From Bacteroidota bacterium (lineage in GTDB: Bacteria; Bacteroidota; Bacteroidia; Flavobacteriales_C; GCA-002722245): a stretch of DNA of 34,263 bases. Position numbers and translations under genes: made by a program. Positions 17,578 to 25,467 of this stretch are shown piece by piece. The notes under the pieces were generated by a model, which was not told where the DNA came from, did no database searches, and saw only the letters and a program-made list of their open reading frames with translations. The stretch covers positions 1-34,263 of the forward strand of contig JAPLEZ010000065.1 of assembly GCA_026390935.1 (NCBI GenBank), written 5' to 3'. Position 1 is the first letter of the stretch. Each line of letters starts with the position of its first letter.

Positions 17578-18853
17578 ACAATACTTCTTCTACCACTTCC
17601 AGCTTTATTCCTCGGGATCCCTTTATCAAAAAGGTGGTGTCGGCAATAGTAGTAGTAGCAAGGAAAGTCTTTAGATCAGTGGAGTTTTCAAAACTTTGAA
17701 AAGCTGAATTGCATTTAGTGAATTCAGCACCTACCAAAAAAGCGCTGATCTTATTGAGCTCCAAAAGGCGTATGATATTTTTATGCTCCGCTTCTGAAGC
17801 TTCACCCAACTCCAACATATCACCTACAATTGCTATTTTATTTCTTGCGGTTATCTTTGTAAAGGCTGTTAACGCCATTGTCATGCTGGTAGGATTAGCA
17901 TTATAAGCATCTAAAATCAGTGTATTTCCTTTGGCTGATTTTTTAATTTGCGACCGATTGTTTTCGGGTTGGTATTCTTCCAAAGCCTTTTTAATATTGG
18001 CGGTTGATACGCCAAACTCTCTGCCCACTGCTGCTGCTGCAACCATGTTGATCAAGTTGTGCTCACCAAAGAGTTTTGTTTTTATTTCTGTTTCTTCTTT
18101 GCCAAGATGCAACATGGCATTGACATAAGGTGAAAGGGCGAGTACGTCTCCGTAAAAACCAGCGTTTTGATAAAGCAAGCGCTGCTTTACACGCGCAGAT
18201 TGTTTCATCAACAATTGATCGGCTGCATTCACAAATACTTTTCCATTGTGCAAAGCAGCAAAATCATACATTTCAGATTTGGTTTTAACTACCCCTTCAA
18301 AGCCTCCAAAACCCTCCAAATGCGCTTTTCCCATATTAGTCACCATTCCATAATCTGGCTCAGCGATATTGCACAAAAACTCAATTTCATAAGGATGATT
18401 GGCTCCCATCTCAATAATAGCGATTTCAGCATCCTTTGTCATGGAGAGCAAAGTCAATGGAACACCAATATGATTGTTTAAATTCCCTTTGGTATAATGC
18501 ACTTTAAATTGCGTGGAAAGCACCGCTCCAACCAATTCTTTTGTAGTTGTTTTTCCATTGGTTCCTGTGATACCAATTACGGGAATCTTGAATTGTTTTC
18601 TGTGAAAATTGGCAAGATCCTGTAAAGTTTTTAAGGCATCAGCCACTACAATAAACTTGTCGTTAATTAGTTCCTGACTGTCCACAACGGCATATGAACA
18701 ACCGCCTTCAATAGCGGATTGCGCAAAGAAATTAGCATCAAAATTTCCTCCTTTTAAAGCAAAGTAAATTGCCCCCTTTTCTATCTTCCGGGTATCCGTG
18801 CAGATCTGTTGATTCTGCGCTAAAAATATTTTGTACAACTCTTCAATACTCAT
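17576..18853 (-). CDS. murF: UDP-N-acetylmuramoyl-tripeptide--D-alanyl-D-alanine ligase
   Basis: 425 residues. It adds D-Ala-D-Ala to the UDP-MurNAc-tripeptide in the cytoplasm, the last soluble step in building the peptidoglycan pentapeptide. The N-terminal Mur domain contains CTDTRKIEKGAIYFALKGG; the ATP-binding loop is GITGTNGKTTTKE (GTNGKTT at 97-103). Then LNNHIGVPLTLL, IAIIEMGANHPYEI and the C-terminal DAYNANPTSMTMAL with GDMLELGEASEAEH follow. All are hallmarks of MurF. The start codon lies directly behind the terminator of gldJ, leaving about 13 bases of leader. In Flavobacteria murF and gldJ are, to my memory, also neighbours. The gene is intact. Confidence 0.95.
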   Translation of the reverse strand: MSIEELYKIFLAQNQQICTDTRKIEKGAIYFALKGGNFDANFFAQSAIEGGCSYAVVDSQELINDKFIVVADALKTLQDLANFHRKQFKIPVIGITGTNGKTTTKELVGAVLSTQFKVHYTKGNLNNHIGVPLTLLSMTKDAEIAIIEMGANHPYEIEFLCNIAEPDYGMVTNMGKAHLEGFGGFEGVVKTKSEMYDFAALHNGKVFVNAADQLLMKQSARVKQRLLYQNAGFYGDVLALSPYVNAMLHLGKEETEIKTKLFGEHNLINMVAAAAVGREFGVSTANIKKALEEYQPENNRSQIKKSAKGNTLILDAYNANPTSMTMALTAFTKITARNKIAIVGDMLELGEASEAEHKNIIRLLELNKISAFLVGAEFTKCNSAFQSFENSTDLKTFLATTTIADTTFLIKGSRGIKLEVVEEVL

Positions 18854-18859
18854 AAAAAA

Positions 18860-18900
18860 AGAAATAAAAAATCCCTCTGCTTTGCGGCTGAGGGATTTTA
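18860..18900 (-). terminator. Intrinsic terminator of gldJ, adjoining the murF start
   Basis: Stem AAAATCCCTC (18867-18876) pairs with GAGGGATTTT (18890-18899), loop of 13 bases with a small internal GC pair. Read on the minus strand the hairpin is followed by a T-rich tract (TTTTTTATTTCTTTTTTT) that runs up to the murF ATG. It ends the porP/sprF-like and gldJ transcript. Confidence 0.85.
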
Positions 18901-18928
18901 ATGATCAATATCTGACTAAATTTTGTTA

Positions 18929-20443
18929 CTAATTGTCTTTACCGTAAGGTACCGGACTTCCAACTCTGTGCATTGCACATCTGAAACCAATGCAATCCGT
19001 TGCCTGATCTTCATCCAAATATCTTCTTGTACCAGGTACCATCCAATATGTTCTGTCTTTCCAAGAACCACCTTTATAAACACGTGTTCTTTGTGACATC
19101 ATAGAATGACCTTCAACCGTTGGCGCTGCATTTTCGTACATCAGCTTGTTTTGCTTCGCTGCATCTTTGTAACCTTCGTCAGTAAAGTAAACAGAAGAAG
19201 TGAAGTCACCATCTAAGAAGTCGATGTTATTCGCTCTTTTGTAGTTTCTTCTTTGCGCCAAGTTATCTTTTTCAACGTCAACATCTCTGTATACCATTCT
19301 ACCTAAACTATCTTTTTCAGCAAGTACATCAGGCTCACTCGCATCTTCCTGCAAAGTCTTGAATACATTACCTCTGAAAGCTCTAAATTCATTTCCGTCT
19401 TCCAAAGTCAACGGGCGATAAACGTCCATTACCCATTCAGATACGTTACCAGCCATATGATATAAACCATAATCATTAGGCCAGAAAGATCTAACCGGAG
19501 CAGTGATATCGGCAGCGTCATTCAACTTGCTCGCAACACCCATCATATCACCTTTCGCTCTCATGATGTTGGCCATCATTTCACCTTGCCATTTATCGTC
19601 TTTGTTACGCACCCAGTGTCCATTCCAAGGATAAACACGGCGGTCGATAATACGTTCATCGATTGTATTTCCAATTAAACCAATAGCTGCATATTCCCAT
19701 TCAGCTTCTGTTGGGAGACGATATTTTGGAAGAATGATACCATCTTCCCTCATTACTTTTCTGAAACCTCCAGTGTTAGGATCAAGGTTAACTAAATCAC
19801 CTTTTACTTCACCTACATATTGGCCATTCAAATAAGCATCAGTGTTAAAGTTGTCATCATCTTGTTGATTCGGATTCACTTTCAAAATTCCTTCTCTGAT
19901 CATGATCATTTCGTTCACACGGTCAGTTCTCCAAATACAATAATCAGTAGCTTGCAACCAGTTCACACCTACAACCGGATATTCATTGTAAGCCGGATGT
20001 CTGTAGTACCAATCAACATATTCTTCAGTGTAAGCCAATTCATCTCTCCATGCCAATGTATCTGGCAAAGCTTTTTTAGGAACCTCAGGATAAGATTGTC
20101 CGAAAACGCGATTCAACCAGTAAACATACTCTCTCCAGTCGATATTACGGATTTCTGTTTCATCCATATAAAAAGAAGAAACCGACATTGTTCTCGGTTT
20201 GCTATCCCATTCATACATTACATCTTGCTCATTTTGACCCATGGTAAATCTACCACCTTCAACTAAGATCAAGCCCGGACCAGTTTCCTGTTCACCGTAA
20301 GGTTGTACTTCAAAACCACCATTTTTAGGATCGTTATTGTTCCAACCAGTTGTGTTGGATACATCTTTCCCGCAACCATAAAATAATGCCAGGGCTGCTA
20401 TCGCACAAACACTACCTGATTTTAAATGCCTCTTAGGGTTCAT
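18929..20443 (-). CDS. gldJ: Gliding motility/T9SS lipoprotein GldJ
   Basis: 504 residues. The N-terminus is a lipoprotein signal (LALFYGCGKD) with acceptor Cys24. The rest is a formylglycine-generating-enzyme-like (FGE-sulfatase) domain, shared by GldJ and GldK: GGRFTMGQNEQDVMYEWDSK, SSFYMDETEIRNIDWREYVY, YRLPTEAEWEYAA, WPNDYGLYHMAGNVSEWVMD, and near the end RVYKGGSWKDRTYW and CIGFRCAMHR. The DDVMxxW...SFYMDETE start and the NYKRANNIDFLDGD segment match GldJ rather than GldK. In Flavobacterium johnsoniae GldJ is needed for gliding and stabilises GldK, an outer-membrane-associated ring component of T9SS. It follows the porP/sprF-like gene by 26 bases and precedes its own terminator. Confidence 0.9.
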   Translation of the reverse strand: MNPKRHLKSGSVCAIAALALFYGCGKDVSNTTGWNNNDPKNGGFEVQPYGEQETGPGLILVEGGRFTMGQNEQDVMYEWDSKPRTMSVSSFYMDETEIRNIDWREYVYWLNRVFGQSYPEVPKKALPDTLAWRDELAYTEEYVDWYYRHPAYNEYPVVGVNWLQATDYCIWRTDRVNEMIMIREGILKVNPNQQDDDNFNTDAYLNGQYVGEVKGDLVNLDPNTGGFRKVMREDGIILPKYRLPTEAEWEYAAIGLIGNTIDERIIDRRVYPWNGHWVRNKDDKWQGEMMANIMRAKGDMMGVASKLNDAADITAPVRSFWPNDYGLYHMAGNVSEWVMDVYRPLTLEDGNEFRAFRGNVFKTLQEDASEPDVLAEKDSLGRMVYRDVDVEKDNLAQRRNYKRANNIDFLDGDFTSSVYFTDEGYKDAAKQNKLMYENAAPTVEGHSMMSQRTRVYKGGSWKDRTYWMVPGTRRYLDEDQATDCIGFRCAMHRVGSPVPYGKDN

Positions 20444-20469
20444 ATATATTTACTTATTAATAATTCAAT

Positions 20470-21483
20470 TTAAAATGACGGACAACTCAATGGTCTGAAT
20501 TTTTTTGTTCGTGGTTTACAATCGAACAGAAGAGCCAGAGAAATCTCATGAGAACCCGCTGTAGCATTACTTAATTTAGAAACCGTTACATCATAACTGT
20601 ACCCGAATTTAAAGAAGCCCTGTTGCACACCCACCAATAAAATAAAGGAATCCGAATTTCTGTACCAAATACCACCCACTATAGGTCCTTTGGTAACGTA
20701 CACCCCTAAATTTAATTGCTGAAAATCTTTTTGCATACGGAATAGGACGTTAGGAGAAATTGAACTTTGCGGAGCTCCCTTATTACGGCCCTTTTGTTGA
20801 GGCCCAATTGGAATAACTGCTCCAGCATGACCTGTAAATTTCATTGGAAGAGGACTTGGTCCGAAGAAACCTTCATTTGGTTCAAGAATATGATGAACCG
20901 CACCTCCTATAAAAAACGACTTACTATATCCCAAAATCCCAGCGGAGAAATCCACAGTAGAAACGGTTGTGCTCCCTGGTTGAACCTCATTGGTTTTATA
21001 AATAAAACCGTACTTAGCGTCAATCATGTCACCAAAAGTTAACTTTGACCAGTCAACAGATTTTTGATGATAAGTCCCCTGAAAGCCCACTTTAATAGAA
21101 AATGACTTACTAACCGCTAAGTGGTAAGAGTAAATTAAACTTGCATTCAAAGTATTTAAAGTTCCCTCACCTGCGCGGTCTTGTGTTACAAGCACACCGA
21201 TACCACCGGATAAAATATCTACATGCTGGTCATACGAAGCACTATAAGTAACAAAAGTTCCGGAAATAGCTGGCCATTGATTTCGGTAATTTGAAACAAA
21301 CCGAGGACAGCGGTTAGTCCCTGCCATTGCTGGATTCAGGTACAAAGGGTTAGCATAAAATTGAGTAAACTCAGGATCCTGAGCACGGGCAAGCGTTGGA
21401 TTGACTAATTCGCTTAGAATCATCAATAGCGTTACAACGCCCAGCTTACTAAACATTAAGATAGTTTTACTTTCCACAGGCAC
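20470..21483 (-). CDS. PorP/SprF-family type IX secretion outer-membrane protein
   Basis: 337 residues; the start at 21483 gives a long lead, and a Met nine residues in (21456, MFSKLGVV) would give a more usual signal peptide ending at LARAQ. The mature start QDPEFTQFYANPLYLNPAMA is the hallmark of PorP/SprF proteins, followed by barrel-like strands (GGIGVLVTQDRAGEGTLNTL, ASLIYSYHLAVSKSFSIKVG) and C-terminal FKFGYSYDVTVSKLS. PorP is a core T9SS protein; SprF-like paralogues assist particular substrates or bind PorE/peptidoglycan. Which kind this is cannot be told; the usual porK-porL-porM-porN genes are not nearby. It heads a two-gene transcript with gldJ, divergent from porU. Confidence 0.85.
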   Translation of the reverse strand: MPVESKTILMFSKLGVVTLLMILSELVNPTLARAQDPEFTQFYANPLYLNPAMAGTNRCPRFVSNYRNQWPAISGTFVTYSASYDQHVDILSGGIGVLVTQDRAGEGTLNTLNASLIYSYHLAVSKSFSIKVGFQGTYHQKSVDWSKLTFGDMIDAKYGFIYKTNEVQPGSTTVSTVDFSAGILGYSKSFFIGGAVHHILEPNEGFFGPSPLPMKFTGHAGAVIPIGPQQKGRNKGAPQSSISPNVLFRMQKDFQQLNLGVYVTKGPIVGGIWYRNSDSFILLVGVQQGFFKFGYSYDVTVSKLSNATAGSHEISLALLFDCKPRTKKFRPLSCPSF

Positions 21484-21503
21484 AATTATACAAATTATTT
21501 TTA

Positions 21504-21511
21504 CAAACCTA
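21504..21511 (-). promoter_or_regulatory. Possible promoter -7 element for the porP/sprF-gldJ transcript
   Basis: CAAACCTA on the plus strand reads TAGGTTTG on the minus strand, matching TAnnTTTG. A TTTTGAC (plus 21534-21540) lies 24 bases further upstream and could be the -33 element, slightly beyond the usual spacing. It is about 20 bases before the start at 21483. Confidence 0.4.
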
Positions 21512-21633
21512 ATACCCTAATAATCGATACGAAGTCAAAAGGTAACAATATTTTTTTTACAATCAACGTTTTAATATGCTTTTTGGCAGAAAAAAATTAC
21601 CATTCCACCAGGAAAATAGTTACTTTAATCTCC

Positions 21634-24600
21634 GTGAGACGATTATATTCAGTGATACAAGTCTTTTTATTTTTGTACGCAGCAGACCTTGCAGCTCAAA
21701 ATCGCCATGTTGATTTAAACACGGAACCCCTTATCTATCAAGACAATCAGAACTTTCAAATTGCTTGGCACAACGAATCCATTTCTCTTTCAACAATTGC
21801 CGATTCGGTAAAAGTAAGTGTACGCAACGTAATTTCAGTACCCTTTGAAAAAAAAGGAATTGACTTAAAAACACTGCCCAATTCCTTTCAATGGAAATCA
21901 GAAAAAGGAGTGTCGGCAAAAAAAACAGTAGTCTCTGTTTTGATCTTCCCTCTTTTTAAAAATGAAAATGGAGACATTCAAATAGTTAAATCCTTTGACT
22001 ATGATATTGAAATTGTGTCAGTTTCGAAGCCAAAAAGCAATGTGCAATTTTATTCTACTAATCAATCAGTGCTTGCTTCTGGCAATTGGTATAAATGGGG
22101 TGTGGCGGAAAAAGGGGTTTACAAGCTAGATTATTCTGCAATAAAAAACACAGGCATTGATGTAAATGAAATTTCGAAATTGGAAAACATTAAACTGCAT
22201 GGAAGAGGCGGAAAAATGCTGCCGTATCCAAACAGTGAATCCAGATATGATGATTTGCCAGAACTCGCAGTGCAACGGGTGGACAATGGCAACGGTTTTT
22301 TCGACAACGGGGATTACTTGCTATTTTATGCTGAAGGTCCGCACTTGTGGAATTTCGACACTCTTTCAGGCAAATACAGTCATGACTATAATATTTACAG
22401 CGATTCGGTATATTATTTCATGACTCTTAATTCCGATTCTCCAAAAAGCTTTGTTAGTCAGAGTGAATCTGCGCTTCCTCAAAATAAATTCGTAACGTCT
22501 TTTGATGAACATATTTTTCATGAAAAAGATGAGATCAACCTTTTATTGAGTGGGAGATTGTGGTTAGGCAATCACTTTCAGGGGAGTGGTAATCAATCCT
22601 TCCAATTTGTTTTACCTGATCTTGTCCCCTTTTCAACTATTGACATCAAAGCACAACTATTTGCAAAAAGCTCTGATGCAAATGGGAGCAACTTTATTAT
22701 CACTGCAAATGACAGCATCTCCCCTCCTATTAATATTGCCAGAATCACAGGGAATTCCACCGATGATATTGCCAAAAGTAAAACAAGCACAATGTCGATT
22801 ATAGCGAACAACGACAGTGTGATAATTGATGTTCAGCTCCTTGCTCCAGATGTGTTTACCGAAGGATGGATTAATTACATTGAGCTATCAGGCAGAAGAA
22901 AACTACAATATAATGGTTCACCATTTTTCTTCAGAGATCACAGTATTCTTGGGAATGGAAATGTAGCGCATTACAAAATAAGCAAGGCAACTAGCGCTTT
23001 GTCATTATGGGAAATCACCAATTTCACGTCGCCGAAAGAACAAATTAATTCCTTTTCTGACGACTCCATTGTTTTTAATGTTGCAGCAGATTCATTGAGA
23101 GAATTTGTATTGTTTGATCCTCAAAAGGCAGCTGCACCTAATTACATTGGCAAAATAAATAATCAAAATCTTCATGCTTTGGATCCCGCCGATTTAATTA
23201 TTGTTGCCCACACTTCCTTTTGGAGTGAGGCAAAAAGATTGGCCGACTTTCATCAAAATATTGATTCGCTCAGCGTGCATCTAGTGGATATTCAACAAAT
23301 TTACAATGAATTTTCAGGAGGTATTGAAGATATTGTTGCTGTTCGTGATTTCATGAAAATGTTATATGATAAAGCATCTGGACCCTCTGATGCGCCAAGA
23401 TATTTATTGCTGTTTGGTGACGGCACCTACGATTATAAAAATATCTTAAAAGGCAGCACCAACTTTGTTCCCACCTATCAATCTGTAAATTCCACTAAAA
23501 GTACAGCTTCTTATACCTCTGATGATTTCTTTGGATTACTTGATAACAATGAAGGAAACTGGGGAAATTTTGATGGAGATTTACTAGATATTGGCATCGG
23601 GCGTTTTCCGGTAACAAGCAAAGAGCAGGCAAAAATTTTGGTGGATAAAGTGCTCGCCTATTCCAACTACTTTGATGCTTCAAATTCCTCTTACCAAAAG
23701 CAGCAAAAGGAAGTCTATGCACCTTGGCGTAACGAAGTCTTATTCATGGCCGACGATGAAGATTATAATATTCACTTAAATCAAGCCAATCAACTCGCCA
23801 CCAAAGTTGAAAATGAGCAGCCACAATACAATGTAGATAAAATTTATATTGATGCTTTCCAACAAACACAAACCAGCGAAGGAGACCGCTATCCCGATGC
23901 TAAAGAGGCAATAAAAAACAAAATCAATGAAGGTGTTTTCTTGGTAAATTATACCGGACATGGCGGAGAAGATGGATTAACCTCTGAAGGAGTTTTTGAA
24001 ACTTCTGATATCATTGGGCTGAAAAACGGTATCAAAATGCCACTATTTGTTACTGCAACTTGTGAATTCAGTCGCTACGATCTTACCGACAGAACATCAG
24101 CTGGAGAGCTTCTTTTTCTTAATCCACATGGAGGTGCAATTGCTTTATTATCTACTGTGCGGTTAGTTTTTTCTACACCTAATTTTAATTTAAATAAAAC
24201 ATTTTATAACGTAGCCTTTAGCCAACCAGCAGGCTATCAAACTCGTCTTGGCGACATGTTTAAGGCGACAAAGGTGATCAATAATGGAGGAATTAATGAC
24301 CGCAATTTCACTTTGCTGGGTGATCCAGCTTTGCGAATGGCTTTTCCAAAGCATGAAATAATATTGAATAAAGTCATGAGTTCTTATGACAACACCGCAA
24401 CTGATACTATAAGAGCGCTAATGAAAGTAAAAATGGAAGGAAGCATTACTGACACTGCAGGCAATAAATTAACATGGTTCAACGGTTCCATTTATCCGAA
24501 AATTTTAGATAAAGCCGTTGATTATAACACTCTTGTCAATGATGCCCCAGGATCAGCTTATCCATTCACCCTGCAACAAAACCTGATTTTTAAAGGCAAC

Positions 24601-25434
24601 GCAACTGTAAAACAAGGCGACTTCAGTTTTGAATTTATGGTGCCTAAAGATATTGCCGCTGCCTTTGGCGCAGGAAAAATAAGTCTGTATGCCGAAAATG
24701 GAAATGGCATTGACGCCCAGGGATACAACAAAAGTATTACGATTGGTGGGGCTTTCGACAAGGCTAGTGCCGACAGCGACGGTCCTGAAGTAAATGTATA
24801 CATGAATGATTCTTCATTTATTACAGGCGGACTTACCTCTGCTTCTCCGCTATTGATCGTTAATGTGTGCGATTCCAGCGGTATTAATTTAACAAAAGGT
24901 AGTGTAGGTCATGAGATGTCAGCAATTCTGGATAATTCTACAAGTCAGGTTATTGATCTTACTTCGCACTACCAACCCGCGTTGAATTCCTATCAAAAAG
25001 GTACTATTCAATACCAGTTAGAGGATTTAAGCGAAGGCAAGCACTCCATTGAAGCAAAAGTTTGGGACAGCTACAACAATTCTTCCCGAGGATATACTGA
25101 ATTTATCGTGTCTACCAATGCCAATACAGCATTGGAACACGTATTGAATTATCCAAATCCATTCACTAGCAAAACTGGGTTCTATTTTGAACACAATCAG
25201 ATTGGGAAAAACTTAGAGGTGACAGTGCAAATTTTTACGGTATCGGGCAAGTTGATAAAAACGATCACCGAGGGAATTTATGCCGACAGCAAGAGAGTGG
25301 GGCCAATTGATTGGGACGGACTTGATGATTTTGGAGATGCTATTGGCAGAGGTGTTTATGTTTATAAAATAAAAGTGAAGAGCGACAACGGAACTTCTGA
25401 CAATGTTTTTGAAAAACTGGTCATATTAAAATAA
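21634..25434 (+). CDS. porU: Type IX secretion sortase PorU, first copy
   Basis: About 1266 residues from the GTG at 21634, which gives a good signal peptide (M-RRLYSVIQVFLFLYAADLAA-Q); an in-frame TTG at 21583 would add 17 polar residues. No in-frame ATG fits. The middle holds the gingipain-like C25 peptidase: LLFGDGTYDYKN, DDFFGLLDNNEGNWG, IGRFPVTSKEQA, then NYTGHGGEDG with catalytic His776 and FVTATCEFSRYD with Cys810. The C-terminus is a T9SS-like domain (LNYPNPFTSKTGF, VYVYKIKVKSDNG). In T9SS, PorU is a surface-bound peptidase that cleaves sorting domains and joins cargo to the attachment lipid or sugar. It is 33 bases before a second porU, giving a duplicated pair. Around the active His it reads GLTSEG where the second copy has GWADER. 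Confidence 0.92.
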   Translation: MRRLYSVIQVFLFLYAADLAAQNRHVDLNTEPLIYQDNQNFQIAWHNESISLSTIADSVKVSVRNVISVPFEKKGIDLKTLPNSFQWKSEKGVSAKKTVVSVLIFPLFKNENGDIQIVKSFDYDIEIVSVSKPKSNVQFYSTNQSVLASGNWYKWGVAEKGVYKLDYSAIKNTGIDVNEISKLENIKLHGRGGKMLPYPNSESRYDDLPELAVQRVDNGNGFFDNGDYLLFYAEGPHLWNFDTLSGKYSHDYNIYSDSVYYFMTLNSDSPKSFVSQSESALPQNKFVTSFDEHIFHEKDEINLLLSGRLWLGNHFQGSGNQSFQFVLPDLVPFSTIDIKAQLFAKSSDANGSNFIITANDSISPPINIARITGNSTDDIAKSKTSTMSIIANNDSVIIDVQLLAPDVFTEGWINYIELSGRRKLQYNGSPFFFRDHSILGNGNVAHYKISKATSALSLWEITNFTSPKEQINSFSDDSIVFNVAADSLREFVLFDPQKAAAPNYIGKINNQNLHALDPADLIIVAHTSFWSEAKRLADFHQNIDSLSVHLVDIQQIYNEFSGGIEDIVAVRDFMKMLYDKASGPSDAPRYLLLFGDGTYDYKNILKGSTNFVPTYQSVNSTKSTASYTSDDFFGLLDNNEGNWGNFDGDLLDIGIGRFPVTSKEQAKILVDKVLAYSNYFDASNSSYQKQQKEVYAPWRNEVLFMADDEDYNIHLNQANQLATKVENEQPQYNVDKIYIDAFQQTQTSEGDRYPDAKEAIKNKINEGVFLVNYTGHGGEDGLTSEGVFETSDIIGLKNGIKMPLFVTATCEFSRYDLTDRTSAGELLFLNPHGGAIALLSTVRLVFSTPNFNLNKTFYNVAFSQPAGYQTRLGDMFKATKVINNGGINDRNFTLLGDPALRMAFPKHEIILNKVMSSYDNTATDTIRALMKVKMEGSITDTAGNKLTWFNGSIYPKILDKAVDYNTLVNDAPGSAYPFTLQQNLIFKGNATVKQGDFSFEFMVPKDIAAAFGAGKISLYAENGNGIDAQGYNKSITIGGAFDKASADSDGPEVNVYMNDSSFITGGLTSASPLLIVNVCDSSGINLTKGSVGHEMSAILDNSTSQVIDLTSHYQPALNSYQKGTIQYQLEDLSEGKHSIEAKVWDSYNNSSRGYTEFIVSTNANTALEHVLNYPNPFTSKTGFYFEHNQIGKNLEVTVQIFTVSGKLIKTITEGIYADSKRVGPIDWDGLDDFGDAIGRGVYVYKIKVKSDNGTSDNVFEKLVILK

Positions 25435-25467
25435 TATATTCACGTTTTCGTTTACAATAAAAAATTA

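Noticed and set aside
19820-20266. Long plus-strand frame opposite gldJ
   Set aside because: It lies wholly antisense to the well conserved gldJ and has no family features; the same holds for the other long frames opposite or within gcvP, manC, porU2 and pdhC.
21574-21711. ATG-started frame MLFGRKKLPFHQ overlapping the porU1 start
   Set aside because: It has no signal peptide or family features and runs into a stop inside the signal region of porU; it is a shadow frame.
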